Shown here piece after piece: positions 21,984-32,396 of a stretch of DNA of 34,111 nucleotides (within the stretch, counting starts at the first letter, position 1; each line of letters begins with the position of its first letter). The notes under the pieces are model-generated. The model was not told the DNA's origin. It worked only from the letters and a program-made list of their open reading frames with translations, and searched no databases. The DNA comes from JBEIFW01 sp044370695 (GTDB lineage Bacteria; Actinomycetota; Acidimicrobiia; Acidimicrobiales; Ilumatobacteraceae), in the NCBI GenBank assembly GCA_044370695.1, contig JBILVB010000026.1:1-34111 (forward strand), read 5' to 3'. The position numbers and the translations under genes are program-made.

Positions 21984-22049
21984 CCGGGGCGGTCCGGGGT
22001 GGCGGCGCCGTTCGTGTCGAACGACGTCGTCGTCCCCGGCCGCCCCCGG
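21984..22049 (+). other. Intercistronic imperfect hairpin between lipoprotein and permease
   Basis: CCGGGGCGG at 21984-21992 and the following TCC can pair with the CCGGCCGCCCCCGG segment (22036-22049) over about 11 bp with one bulged C and one G-T pair, leaving a loop of about 38 nt. Such structures after a substrate-binding gene often stabilise the upstream message and lower permease levels; this is inference from position and pairing. Confidence 0.35.
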
Positions 22050-22059
22050 TTCGTCGCCC

Positions 22060-23145
22060 ATGCGATCTGATTCCGCCCGCCTCGCACGACTCGTGCGGCC
22101 CACGGCGCTGCTGCCGCTCGCAGCGGTGGTGCTCGCTCTCGTCGTGGGTGCCATCGTCATCGCGCTCGACGGCGCCAATCCCCTGCGGGCCTACGGCGCG
22201 CTCGTTCTCGGCGCGTTCGGGGGGTGGGAAGAGTTCGGGCGGACGCTGGAGAAAGCGACGCCGCTGATCCTGTCCGGTCTCGCCGTCACCGTCGGGTTGA
22301 AGGCCGGTCTGTTCAACATCGGCGCCCAAGGGCAGTTACTGCTCGGCGCCATCTTCTCGGCCTATCTGGGCTGGAAGGTCACCGGGTTGCCGGCGGTGGT
22401 GCACATTCCGCTCTGCCTGCTGGTGGGTGCGGCGTTCGGTGCGGTGCCCGCCGTGGTCGCCGGGGTGCTCAAGGCGTGGCGAGGCGCCCACGAGGTGATC
22501 GTCACGATCATGCTGAACGCGATCCTCGTGAACCTCACCGACTGGCTGGCCGGTGGGCCGTGGCAGGAGAAAGGCCAGGCGATCTCCCGAACGCCGGCGA
22601 TCGCCGACAGTGCGGCGATCCCCCGGGTCGCCGAACTGCCGCTGGGCTTCTTCGTCGCGTTCGGCCTTGCGTTCGTCGTGTGGTTCGTGATCGAGCGGAC
22701 GACGTTCGGGTTCCGGCTCCGAACGGTCGGCTCGAACCGTAACGCCGCCCACTACGCCGGGATCCCCGTGCGGTGGGTCACGGTGGCCGCCATGGCGATG
22801 TCGGGAGCGCTCGCCGGTCTCGGAGGCGCCATCGAGACCCAGGGCGTGATCGGGCGGTACGAGCCGGGGTTCAACGCCTCACTCGGCTTCGACGGGATCA
22901 CGATCGCCCTGCTGGCCAAGGCGCACCCGCGTTCGGCGATCCCTGCGGCGTTCCTGGTCGCCATCCTGAGGGCCGGCTCGTCGAAGATGCAGGCCGACAC
23001 CCGGGTCGAGCCCGAGATCATCGACGTCCTGCTCGCCGTGATCCTGCTGCTCGTCGCCGCCCCGATCGTGTTGCGCACCCTGTTGCGGTTGCGCAGCGAC
23101 CGCCAGCAGGACGAACTACGACTCACTGCCGGGTGGGGGTCGTGA
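22060..23145 (+). CDS. ABC transporter permease, BMP/nucleoside type (first)
   Basis: A 361-residue inner-membrane permease of the branched-chain/BMP transporter type (about 8-10 hydrophobic segments). Diagnostic blocks are ATPLILSGLAVTVGLKAGLFNIGAQGQ, the EAA-like region GAHEVIVTIMLNAI, FGFRLRTVGSNRNAAHYAGI and GFDGITIALLAKAHP. ATG 22060 has no clear ribosome site; the 84-nt gap after the lipoprotein holds an imperfect hairpin. It pairs with the next permease to form the channel for the nucleoside. Confidence 0.93.
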   Translation: MRSDSARLARLVRPTALLPLAAVVLALVVGAIVIALDGANPLRAYGALVLGAFGGWEEFGRTLEKATPLILSGLAVTVGLKAGLFNIGAQGQLLLGAIFSAYLGWKVTGLPAVVHIPLCLLVGAAFGAVPAVVAGVLKAWRGAHEVIVTIMLNAILVNLTDWLAGGPWQEKGQAISRTPAIADSAAIPRVAELPLGFFVAFGLAFVVWFVIERTTFGFRLRTVGSNRNAAHYAGIPVRWVTVAAMAMSGALAGLGGAIETQGVIGRYEPGFNASLGFDGITIALLAKAHPRSAIPAAFLVAILRAGSSKMQADTRVEPEIIDVLLAVILLLVAAPIVLRTLLRLRSDRQQDELRLTAGWGS

Positions 23146-24155
23146 TGGCAGAGCGGATGTCGGGAGGCAGAATGTCGCGTGCGGCGGTCGTGAAGCTTGC
23201 CGGGGTTGCGCTGGTCGCCCTGGCGACGGTCTACGCGTACAACGGGATCGACGACGTGAAGACCTCCTCGGTGCTGTCGGCGTCGGTGCGCTTCGCCACG
23301 CCGCTGGTGCTCGGGGCCCTGTGCGGCCTGCTCGGCGAGCGGACCGGGGTGATCAACATCGGCATCGAGGGTCAGATGCTCACGGGCGCCTTCGTCGGGT
23401 TCTTCACCGCCGTCGCAACGGGTTCGATCCTGTTCGGTGTGGTGGCCGCAGCGGCCTCGGGCATCCTGCTCGGCGCGTTCCTCGCCGTGTGTGCCGTGTC
23501 GTGGAGAACCGATCAGATCATCGCCGGTACGGTGATCACGATCCTGGCCACAGGGCTCACGTCCTACCTGTACACGCCGGGGAAGGTCCTGCCGTCGTCC
23601 GTCTCGCCGTGGAAGATCCCGCTGCTCGGCGACCTACCGCTCGTCGGACCCGTGCTGTTCGACCTCCCACCGTTGCAGTACGCGGCAGCGCTGGCCGCCG
23701 TCGCGCTCCATGTCCTGCTGTTCCGTACCCGGTGGGGCCTTCGGAGTCGGGCCGTCGGCGAGCATCCATCCTCTGCCGACACCGTCGGGGTCAGCGTGTG
23801 GAAGCTCCGGTACCTCAACGTCGCGCTCGCCGGAGGCCTGGCGGGATTGGCCGGAGCGCATCTCTCGATCGAGTCGGCCTCGACGTTCGAGCGGGGGATG
23901 TCGAACGGTCTGGGCTTCACGGCGCTCGCAATCATGATCTTCGGTTGGTGGAAGCCGTTCGGGGCGCTCGCCGGCGCGTTGTTCTTCGGGTTCTTGCTCG
24001 GACTCACCAACCAGTTGCAGTTCGACAAGGTGATCGACATCCCGCCGCAGTTCGTCAGCATGCTGGCGCCTGCGCTCACGATCGCCGTGCTGGCGATCCT
24101 CGGTACCCGGGTCCGTCCGCCGGCGGCCGCCGGCACGCCCTACACCAAGGAGTGA
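23145..24155 (+). CDS. ABC transporter permease, BMP/nucleoside type (second)
   Basis: A 336-residue homologous permease with blocks FATPLVLGALCGLLGERTG, VINIGIEGQMLTGAF, WRTDQIIAGTVITILATG, WGLRSRAVGEHPSSADTVG and GLGFTALAIMIFGWW. ATG 23145 overlaps the first permease stop by one base (TGATG), favouring reinitiation. ATG 23172 has GGGAGG at 23162-23167, 4 nt upstream, and would give a 327-residue protein; the two starts cannot be separated by inspection. Both permeases have the same orientation and serve one importer. Confidence 0.93.
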   Translation: MAERMSGGRMSRAAVVKLAGVALVALATVYAYNGIDDVKTSSVLSASVRFATPLVLGALCGLLGERTGVINIGIEGQMLTGAFVGFFTAVATGSILFGVVAAAASGILLGAFLAVCAVSWRTDQIIAGTVITILATGLTSYLYTPGKVLPSSVSPWKIPLLGDLPLVGPVLFDLPPLQYAAALAAVALHVLLFRTRWGLRSRAVGEHPSSADTVGVSVWKLRYLNVALAGGLAGLAGAHLSIESASTFERGMSNGLGFTALAIMIFGWWKPFGALAGALFFGFLLGLTNQLQFDKVIDIPPQFVSMLAPALTIAVLAILGTRVRPPAAAGTPYTKE

Positions 24156-24160
24156 CGGCG

Positions 24161-25707
<1,547 letters not shown>

Positions 25708-25711
<4 letters not shown>

Positions 25712-26103
25712 GCGACTCGGTCGACTGGGTTCGGTTGCGGGAAGCCGCACAGGCGGTGGCCGCCCACGCGTACACCCCGTACAGCGGGTTCTGCGTCGGG
25801 GCGGCGGGTCTGGCCGACGATGGGCGCATGGTGACCGGGTGCAACGTGGAGAACGCGAGCTACGGCCTCACCACCTGCGCCGAGAACGGCATGGTGTCGG
25901 CGCTCGTCTCGTCTGGCGGGGGTCGCCTGGTCGCGGTGGCCGTGCGGGTGGCCGACGGGCGTCCGGTAATGCCCTGCGGTCGGTGCCGGCAGGTGCTGTG
26001 GGAACACGGCGGGGCGGACTGCCTGGTCGATGGCGACGGCACCGTGCGGCCACTTGGCGAGTTGCTGCCGGGAGCGTTCGATCGAAGCCGGCTGGACGGC
26101 TGA
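25708..26103 (+). CDS. cdd: Cytidine deaminase
   Basis: A 131-residue tetrameric-type cytidine deaminase converting cytidine and deoxycytidine to uridine forms. The N-terminal YTPYSGFCVGAA (substrate strand) and NVENASYGLTTCAEN (Cys57 zinc ligand and Glu59 proton shuttle in the CAE motif) and PCGRCRQVLWE (Cys90 and Cys93) are all present. GTG 25708 overlaps the ATPase stop by 4 nt (GTGA), so it is translated in step with the importer. The operon thus brings in and salvages pyrimidine nucleosides. The complete gene lies antisense within the open frame of the ferric-reductase-like gene. Confidence 0.95.
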
Positions 26104-26633
26104 TCGGCGGCGCCGATGGGCGACCGCAGCGAACCGTCCGATCGTGGCCAGGACGACGGCGACCGTGACGGCCGTGGCGACCCCCCGTACCGGGACGTGC
26201 CGCACGTCGGTACCGGCCTGGAACAGGTGGATCGTGGCCGAGACCCAAGCCAGTGCGGAGGCCTGATGGACCATGCGCCAGGCGCGTCTCGAGAGGCGCC
26301 GACGGGCGAGGGAGGTGACCTCGACGGCGATGAGCGCCCATAGGGCGACGACACCGAACGCAACGGCTGCCGGCCGCCAGGGAGATGCTCCCGGTACGAC
26401 GAAGGCCAGGAGGGGGAACTCGACGAACTCGTCGAGCGCGAGCGCCACCAGGTGCGCGGCGACGAGCAGGCAACCGGCCCCGCCGAGGAACCGGTGCAGG
26501 TCGGTCTTCCAGGCGCTGCCGAGCCGAGCCGGCAGCCGCCCGGTGATCGACAGCCCGACGAGCATCGATGCACTCAGCGCTGCCCAGGCGACCAGTCCGG
26601 TGCCTCGGGCGACGTACCACGGCCAGGGCCCGC

Positions 26634-27587
26634 TCATGCGGCCTCCGCCGGGAGGTGTGCCGCCAGGCCCGGGCTGTCGTGTCGCCTGCCTGTTGCGTCG
26701 TAGCCGAACCCTACGGCCTGCAGCAACGCAAGGTCCTCGAGCGCAGCGATGGGTCCGACCTCGGCGCTCGCAACGAGCACGTGGGTGGCGCAGACCTCGG
26801 CCCATGCGCCAGTGCCTGCATGCACCGTTACCTGGACCAACGAGGGCCGTACCGGCGCACCTGTTCGGGGATCGACGATGTGATGGACCGGTCCCGTGGT
26901 GGTCTGCCAGCGGCGCCGCCCGATCGCCGAGGTGGCGACACCCCCGCCGAGCACGGCGATCGTCGTGGAGGGCGCGCCGCCCACCGGGTGGTCGTCGACG
27001 AGCACCGGTACGTAGGTGGGGTTCGCGGTGCGGTAGGCGAGGTCGCCGCCGACGCACACCCACGCCGATGTGACGCCGCAGTGGGCGAGCGCAGCAGCGG
27101 CCGCTCGATCAGCCGCGGCCCCCTTGCCGATCCCACCGAGATCGAGGTGGATGCCGTGGTCGATCGCAAGGGTTCCCGCGATCGGATCGACGCGGACACC
27201 CGGGTACCCGTCGTTGGCCGGGGCGGGGCGGACAACGGCGCGGATCGGACCCCGACTGCGGACGGTCGCAAGGTCGTCGTCGTAGCCGAGGTCGATGAGG
27301 CAGCGTCCGACGAGTGGATCGAAGCGGCCGCCGGTCGCCACACGGGCGGCGAGCGCCAGCGAAACCACCTCGAGCAGTGGGCGTGGGACCTGGACCGGCC
27401 GGCCCCCGGCGTGGGCGCGCAGGAGGTTCGAGTCGGGGGCGAACCGGGTCCAGGAGGCATCGAGGGCGCAGACGATACGTCGGATGGTCGACAGGGCCCG
27501 CCGAGCAGCGGTGGGGTTTGCGGCCGTCACGACCGCTTCGGTGCTCGAGCCCATGGCCGGGAATCGGAGATGGCGGGTGATGGTCAT
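26634..27587 (-). CDS. apbE: FAD:protein FMN transferase
   Basis: A 317-residue ApbE, which covalently attaches FMN from FAD to a Ser/Thr of target proteins. Blocks include MGSSTEAVV, DASWTRFAPDSNLLR (the E/DxxxSxF..dS region), HLDLGGIGKGAAADRA, WVCVGGDLAYR and HHIVDPRTGAP. In place of the D-x-x-(S/T)-T metal segment, the C-terminus reads AEVCATHVL, as in short actinobacterial members. No signal peptide is apparent, so it may act in the cytoplasm before export of the target. ATGA overlaps connect it both to the upstream Pro/Thr-rich gene and to the downstream ferric-reductase-like gene. No FMN_bind domain protein, the usual substrate, is in the window. Confidence 0.93.
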   Translation of the reverse strand: MTITRHLRFPAMGSSTEAVVTAANPTAARRALSTIRRIVCALDASWTRFAPDSNLLRAHAGGRPVQVPRPLLEVVSLALAARVATGGRFDPLVGRCLIDLGYDDDLATVRSRGPIRAVVRPAPANDGYPGVRVDPIAGTLAIDHGIHLDLGGIGKGAAADRAAAAALAHCGVTSAWVCVGGDLAYRTANPTYVPVLVDDHPVGGAPSTTIAVLGGGVATSAIGRRRWQTTTGPVHHIVDPRTGAPVRPSLVQVTVHAGTGAWAEVCATHVLVASAEVGPIAALEDLALLQAVGFGYDATGRRHDSPGLAAHLPAEAA

Positions 27588-28228
27588 GACGGTGCGGTGG
27601 TCGGTCGAGGGGTGGTGGTTCGAGGCGGAGCAGTCGTGGCTTGTGGTGCGGTGGTCGGCGGCGGTGGAGGCGGTGGTGCGGTGGTCGGCGGCGGTGGTGC
27701 GGTGGTCGGCGGCGGTGGTGCGGTGGTCGGCGGCGGTGGTGCGGTGGTCGGCGGTGGAGGCGGTGGCGGTGGAGGCGGTGGCGGTGTGGTCGGCCGAGGC
27801 GGTGCGAGCGTCGAGCTCGAGACCACCGGCGCGGTGGGGCGCGGCGGCGGGGTCGGTGCCGCAGTGGGGGTTGGGGTCGTCGTCGTGGTCACCGCGTCGG
27901 GCCCCGGAGTCGGCGGCACGGAGGTCGGCGGCACAGGCGCCGGAGGCGCCACGGACGCCACGGTCGTCGCATCGACTCGCGGCCCGGTCGGCTGGCTGGT
28001 CGGTTCGTTCGTCGGGCCACCTGGTGCTGTGGCGACGGGCGTCGTCCCGGCCGGCGTGCCCGTCACCGACGCAGGCGGGGACGCCGAGGCTGCCGGGTCG
28101 AAGTGGGCGATCGTCGCGGTGGCGGCAACGGTGCTCGCAAGGGCGACCGCACCGCTGACGCGGCGCGCTCGTCGGGCGGGCCGCAGGCGAGGCGTGTGTG
28201 CACGCTGCGTGCTCGGCGGGGATTCCAT
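27584..28228 (-). CDS. Exported Pro/Thr-rich low-complexity protein
   Basis: A 214-residue protein with a basic N-terminus, one hydrophobic segment (VSGAVALASTVAATATIAHF) acting as signal or anchor, and then a Pro/Thr/Ala/Val-rich disordered chain with PPPPTTA repeats. It has no FMN_bind domain and no clear flavinylation motif. ATG 28228 is chosen over the upstream alternative at 28255 because GAGGAG (28238-28233) lies 4 nt before it. The ATGA overlap with apbE makes it the first gene of a three-gene operon, so it may be a tether or an extracytoplasmic partner; this is inference. Confidence 0.7.
   Translation of the reverse strand: MESPPSTQRAHTPRLRPARRARRVSGAVALASTVAATATIAHFDPAASASPPASVTGTPAGTTPVATAPGGPTNEPTSQPTGPRVDATTVASVAPPAPVPPTSVPPTPGPDAVTTTTTPTPTAAPTPPPRPTAPVVSSSTLAPPRPTTPPPPPPPPPPPPTTAPPPPTTAPPPPTTAPPPPTTAPPPPPPPTTAPQATTAPPRTTTPRPTTAPS
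27650..27790 (-). repeat. 21-bp tandem repeats encoding PPPPTTA
   Basis: Three perfect 21-bp units occupy 27680-27742, flanked by partial or interrupted units. Each encodes a seven-residue PPPPTTA-type unit, so changes in copy number keep the frame. Confidence 0.8.
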
Positions 28229-28375
28229 CGCGCTCCTCGTGGTGGTTAGCCGCAAGCAGTAGTTCGAACGGCCTCCCCTGATCTCACTCTTAGTGATGCC
28301 AATTACTCGTAGCGTTCGATCAGGTAATCCTCAACCTGGTGCACACGGCGGCCGGATTCCCGGATAGTCCTCGCC
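28229..28375. promoter_or_regulatory. Divergent regulatory region, Pro/Thr-rich gene / DUF1800
   Basis: This less GC-rich gap holds the perfect inverted repeat TCACT-CTT-AGTGA (28284-28296), an overlapping imperfect repeat AGTGAT-GCCA-ATTACT (28292-28307) and a wider 7-bp pair TCGAACG/CGTTCGA (28264-28270 with 28313-28319). GATAGT at 28363-28368 lies 7 nt before the DUF1800 ATG and could be its -10 box. One or more regulators may bind here. Confidence 0.45.
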
Positions 28376-29668
28376 ATGGCCGTCAGCACGAGTGACGCTG
28401 CACACCTGCTTCGGAGAGCGGGGTTCACCGCCTCGCAGGCCCAGGTCGTGGCAGCGTCCGCCCTTTCGCTCCCGGACCTCGTCGAGCAGGTCCTCACCAC
28501 CCCACTCGCCCCGGTGTTGCCCGACGACCCGGCCTGGGTGACCACGCCCCCGACGTCCGACCACGCCTGGGTGCCCGAAGCCCAGCGCTGGTGGCTGAAT
28601 CGGATGGTTGCGTCTACGACGCCGCTCGCCGAGCGGATGACCTGGTTCTGGCACGGGCACTTCGCCACCGAGGTCTTCAAGGTCTACAACCGGGTCTGGC
28701 ACCTGCGGATGCTGAGGCTCTTCTACGACCAGGGCTTCGGGAGCTTCCGCGACTTGTGCAAAGCCGTGAGCGTCGAACCCCTGATGCTGGTGTACCTCGA
28801 CAACAACCTCAACGTGAAGGGCAAGCCGAACGAGAACTTCGCCCGCGAGTTGTTCGAGTTGTTCATGCTCGGCGTCGATCAGTACAGCCAGACCGACGTG
28901 GCCGAGTCGGCCCGGGCATGGACCGGGCACACCGTCGTCGGAACTTCGTACCAGTTCGTTGCCGCTAGGCACGACACTGCGCCCAAGACGATCTTCGGCA
29001 CGACGGCGACGTTCAACGGGCCGGCGGTCATCGACCTCGTGTGCGACCACCCGACCAAGCGGATGACGATGGCCCGTCACCTGGCCGGCAAGCTCTGGCG
29101 GTACTTCGCAGGTACGGTCCCGCCGCCGACGGTCCTCACGGCCCTCGCCCAGGCGTTCCTCGACGGTGGGCTCGAGGTGCGGGAGCTGTTGCGGGCATTG
29201 TTCAACCGACCCGAGTTCTACCTGCCGGACGTCAAGGCGGGGCTCCTGCGCAGCCCGGTCGACTTCGTCGTGGCCTCGTTCCGTCACACGGGCCTGGACA
29301 TGGCCGGGCTCTCGCCCCTTCCTCGGCTCGGACCGATGGGTCAGGTCCCGTTCTCCCCGCCCGATGTGTCCGGCTGGGGTGCCAACGAGTACTGGCTGGC
29401 CACGAACTTCGTGGCGGATCGGATGGCCTGGGCCGGTCAGGTTGCCCGCCGGATGCGGACCGTGAACTCGTTCCCCTTCTCGCCGAACGGCAAGACGGTA
29501 GCCGCCGCAGTGGCCGAAGCTCTCCAAGCACTCGGTGTGCTCGAACCCTCCGACCGGACCGTCGCCGAGCTGTCGGTCTGGCTGGCGGATGCACGTCAAC
29601 ACGGGTGGGACCAGGCCCGCGGCCTGGCCTACCTCATCCTGGTCAGCCCCGAGTTCCAGCAAGCCTGA
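28376..29668 (+). CDS. DUF1800 domain protein
   Basis: A 430-residue DUF1800 protein, recognised by the N-terminal DAAHLLRRAGFTAS, then MTWFWHGHFATE, the VYLDNNLNVKGKPNENFARE core, ELFMLGV, ARAWTGHTV and a C-terminal FSPPDVSGWGANEYWL. The family is mostly exported with a DUF1501 partner gene; the biochemical role is unknown. No signal peptide is visible here, so it may depend on the Tat-exported partner. It is followed 11 nt later by the DUF1501 gene, making a two-gene operon. ATG 28376 has no ribosome site and follows GATAGT by 7 nt. Confidence 0.92.
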   Translation: MAVSTSDAAHLLRRAGFTASQAQVVAASALSLPDLVEQVLTTPLAPVLPDDPAWVTTPPTSDHAWVPEAQRWWLNRMVASTTPLAERMTWFWHGHFATEVFKVYNRVWHLRMLRLFYDQGFGSFRDLCKAVSVEPLMLVYLDNNLNVKGKPNENFARELFELFMLGVDQYSQTDVAESARAWTGHTVVGTSYQFVAARHDTAPKTIFGTTATFNGPAVIDLVCDHPTKRMTMARHLAGKLWRYFAGTVPPPTVLTALAQAFLDGGLEVRELLRALFNRPEFYLPDVKAGLLRSPVDFVVASFRHTGLDMAGLSPLPRLGPMGQVPFSPPDVSGWGANEYWLATNFVADRMAWAGQVARRMRTVNSFPFSPNGKTVAAAVAEALQALGVLEPSDRTVAELSVWLADARQHGWDQARGLAYLILVSPEFQQA

Positions 29669-29679
29669 AAGAGCGCGAG

Positions 29680-32103
29680 ATGTCCTCAGATCCCGAGTTC
29701 CCTGAGATCCTCCGGGCGCTGTCGGTGCCCGAACCGCCGACCCGTGCGACTCTGTCCCGCCGCCGGTTCCTGGCCGGTACCGCCCTGGGTGCCGCCGGAC
29801 TGCTGGCTGCCCCGGCCCTCCTGCGCTCGAGCGAGGAGCGCGAGGCGTGGGCGGCGCCGCCCATCGGACCGACCGATGGGATCCTGGTGCTGGTGATGCT
29901 CGCCGGCGGCAATGACGTGCTCAACACCGTCGTCAAGGTCGGCGACCCCACGTACGTCGCCGCCCGCCCGACGATCGCGTTGAAGGCCGAGGAGGTCCAC
30001 CCGCTCTCCGGCGGTCTCGGCCTCCACCCGAGCCTGTCCTTCCTGGCCGGGGAATTCGCGGCCGAGCGGCTCGCCATCGTGCCGGCGGCCGGCTACACGC
30101 CGCCCAATCTGAGCCATTTCAGCTCGACCAAGCTGTGGTTCACGGGCACGGGATCGGAGACGGGCGCGACCGGCTGGCTCGGTCGATGGCTCGACGGCCT
30201 GCCCGGCAACGGCGACGTGTTCCGGGCGGTGACGATGGGTTCCACGATCCCGCTCTCGCTGGTCGGCGCTCAGCGCCGAGCGACCGGGCTCGGGCTGAGT
30301 GCCCTCGACCGCGGTCTCGGCGCCGACGCGCAGGCGCTCGCCTCCTACGTCACGGTCGGACGCTTCGCCGAGGGTCGGACCGCCGGTCTCACCTCCGCCG
30401 TGACCAAAGCCTTCAAGTCGGTGAACGACGTGACCACGGCGAGCGCTCCCCTGTACGCCGCGCCCACCGCCGGCAGCTCGATCAGCCGGCAGCTCACCAT
30501 CGCAGCGCGTCTGCTCAACGCCGACCTCGGTGTGCGCGTGGTCAACACGGTGTACGGGGGATTCGACACGCACGTCAACCAGTTCGCTGATCACGGTGCT
30601 CGGCTGAAGGAACTCGACGATGCCCTGGCCGGGTTCTTCCAGCTGTTGCATCCGCGGTTCCTCGACCGGGTCACGGTGGCGGTGTTCTCGGAGTTCGGTC
30701 GGACCGTGGGGGAGAACGGATCGTTCGGCACCGACCATGGTGCTGCGGGGGCCATGTTCGTGCTCGGCCACAACGTGGACGGTGGCGTGTACGGCGCGCA
30801 CCCGCTCGACACCGGCCGCGACGCGCACGGCCGCATGAAAATGGACGTCGACTTCCGCTCGGTGTGGTCGAACGTCCTCGAGCGTTGGTTGGCCGCCGAC
30901 GCACAAGCGGTCCTCGGGCATCGGTATCCGGCGCTGGAGTTGTTCAGGCGCGGACCGGGCACCCCGGAACCGGTGCGCATGCGCCCGGCATACGAATCGT
31001 CCACGCCGATCCGGGTGCACGACTCACGCGACGGTGCCGGTCCGTTGGCACCCGGCGAGTCCCGGGTGCTGACCCTGGCCGGGGCCCGTGGGGTCCCGGC
31101 CGGCGTGACCGCCGTGTCGCTGAACGTCACCGTCGCCAGCGCGACCGCTCCCGGGCATCTCACGGTGTATCCCGGCGGGCGCGAGCGGCCGGCGACGTCC
31201 AACCTGAACTTCCGGCCCGGGGCCGTCGTGCCGAACGCCGTGATCCTGCCGGTCGGCCCGGCCGGGGATGTCGTGCTCGGCAACTCGGACGGTGCGACCA
31301 ACGTCGTGGTCGACGTCCTCGGGTGGTTCGTACCGGAACCGGTTCGTCCCGAGGCGGTGGGGTTCGCGCCCGTGACCCCCGTCCGGGTCTGCGATTCGCG
31401 CGACGGCGTCGGACTGCGCCGGGCGCTCGGGCCGCGCGAGTCGGCCGCGCTGCGGGTCGCCGGGACCGCCGGCGTGCCCGCAGGGGCCGACTCGGTCGTA
31501 CTGAACGTGACCGTCACGGACACGACCGCTCCGGGGTTCCTCACCGTGTGGGATGCCGGCTCCCCGCGCCCGCTGGCATCGAGCCTCAACTGGCAGCGGG
31601 GCGACACGGTCCCAAACCTGGTGATCGCTCCCGTGGGTACCGACGGGGAGATCCTGATCTACAACTCCGCCGGAAACACCCAGGTCGTGGTCGACGTGTT
31701 CGGCTATTTCGCCGAAGGTCGTACGGCGACGTTCACCGTCGCCGGACCCCGGCGGATCGCCGACACCCGGGTCGGCCTGGGCATGCGGGGCGGTCGGGTC
31801 CGGGCCGGCGATGTCGTGGACCTGCCGATCGCCGGGGTGGGCGGCGTCCCGGCGGGGGCGGCCAACGCCGTGGTGATGAACGTGACCGCCGTCGACCCGA
31901 CTGCGGCGTCGTTCGTGACGGCTTGGCCGGCGGGGTCGCGTCGACCGTGGGTCTCCAATCTCAACCTCGTTCCGGGTCGTACGTCGGCCAATCTGGTCGT
32001 CGTCGCGCTGTCGGATTCGGGATCGGTGTCGTTGCTCAACAGCGCCGGGTCCACGGACCTCGTGATCGATCTCCTGGGCTGGTTCGGCCAGGCACCCGGG
32101 TGA
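29680..32103 (+). CDS. DUF1501 protein, Tat-exported, with three C-terminal repeat domains
   Basis: An 807-residue protein. A Tat signal SRRRFLAGTALGAAGLLAAP (residues 26-45) leads into a DUF1501 domain (about 60-430), related to the sulfatase/alkaline phosphatase fold: GILVLVMLAGGNDVLNT, LHPSLSFLA, GYTPPNLSHFSS, VYGGFDTHVNQ, VFSEFGRTVGENG and GTDHGAAGAM. Typical DUF1501 proteins end about there; this one adds three homologous domains (443-550, 567-677 and 690-802), each beginning P-x-R-x-x-D-S/T-R and ending V-x-D-x-x-G-W/Y-F. Such repeats are found on exported acidimicrobial proteins and may act in surface adhesion. ATG 29680 lies 11 nt after the DUF1800 stop. Function is unknown. Confidence 0.93.
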   Translation: MSSDPEFPEILRALSVPEPPTRATLSRRRFLAGTALGAAGLLAAPALLRSSEEREAWAAPPIGPTDGILVLVMLAGGNDVLNTVVKVGDPTYVAARPTIALKAEEVHPLSGGLGLHPSLSFLAGEFAAERLAIVPAAGYTPPNLSHFSSTKLWFTGTGSETGATGWLGRWLDGLPGNGDVFRAVTMGSTIPLSLVGAQRRATGLGLSALDRGLGADAQALASYVTVGRFAEGRTAGLTSAVTKAFKSVNDVTTASAPLYAAPTAGSSISRQLTIAARLLNADLGVRVVNTVYGGFDTHVNQFADHGARLKELDDALAGFFQLLHPRFLDRVTVAVFSEFGRTVGENGSFGTDHGAAGAMFVLGHNVDGGVYGAHPLDTGRDAHGRMKMDVDFRSVWSNVLERWLAADAQAVLGHRYPALELFRRGPGTPEPVRMRPAYESSTPIRVHDSRDGAGPLAPGESRVLTLAGARGVPAGVTAVSLNVTVASATAPGHLTVYPGGRERPATSNLNFRPGAVVPNAVILPVGPAGDVVLGNSDGATNVVVDVLGWFVPEPVRPEAVGFAPVTPVRVCDSRDGVGLRRALGPRESAALRVAGTAGVPAGADSVVLNVTVTDTTAPGFLTVWDAGSPRPLASSLNWQRGDTVPNLVIAPVGTDGEILIYNSAGNTQVVVDVFGYFAEGRTATFTVAGPRRIADTRVGLGMRGGRVRAGDVVDLPIAGVGGVPAGAANAVVMNVTAVDPTAASFVTAWPAGSRRPWVSNLNLVPGRTSANLVVVALSDSGSVSLLNSAGSTDLVIDLLGWFGQAPG
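31006..32085 (+). repeat. Three homologous ~110-residue surface domains in the DUF1501 protein
   Basis: Repeat 1 spans 31006-31329, repeat 2 31378-31710 and repeat 3 31747-32085. Shared blocks are DSRDG, GVPAG, LNVTV, a TVxxxGxxRP segment, SNLN, VPNxV, NSxG and VVVDVxGWF. They are protein-level repeats; the DNA is divergent. The third is the most different (DTR and NAVVMNVTA). Confidence 0.85.
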
Positions 32104-32149
32104 GCGCCCGGTTCGACGGCAGCGTGCGTTGCGGGTAGGAAGACGCTCG

Positions 32150-32386
32150 ATGAGTGGACCGGATCCTGCCGTTGCGGCCTGGTTGGCCGATCTTTCGCAG
32201 CGCTTGGGGGTCGGCGCTCCGACGCCCGAGGAGATCGATGCGGTGCTCGCACTGGCGGCGGTGGCGGCGCGGGGTTCGGCGAGGCAGGCGGCACCGGTCG
32301 CGTGTTGGCTGGCGGCCCGGGCCGGCGTCGGGCTCGAGGACGCGCTCGAGCTCGCGCGCACGATCCCGTCCCGTTCTGTCGGCTGA
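32150..32386 (+). CDS. DUF6457 domain protein
   Basis: A 78-residue helical protein matching DUF6457, a small domain often fused to or next to molybdopterin-guanine dinucleotide genes (MobA/MobB) in actinobacteria. Typical features are the N-terminal AWLADLSQRLGV, the DAVLALAAVAARGSARQAAPV core and a C-terminal helix. AGGAAG at 32137-32142 lies 7 nt before ATG 32150. It is convergent with the zinc-ribbon gene 10 nt away. No molybdenum cofactor genes are in the window. The 46 bases between it and the DUF1501 stop could place it in the same transcript. Confidence 0.8.
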   Translation: MSGPDPAVAAWLADLSQRLGVGAPTPEEIDAVLALAAVAARGSARQAAPVACWLAARAGVGLEDALELARTIPSRSVG

Positions 32387-32396
32387 CGGCCGAGCC

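Noticed and set aside
27650..27790. 21-bp tandem repeat as a regulatory array
   Set aside because: It is in frame and encodes PPPPTTA-type units in the exported protein.
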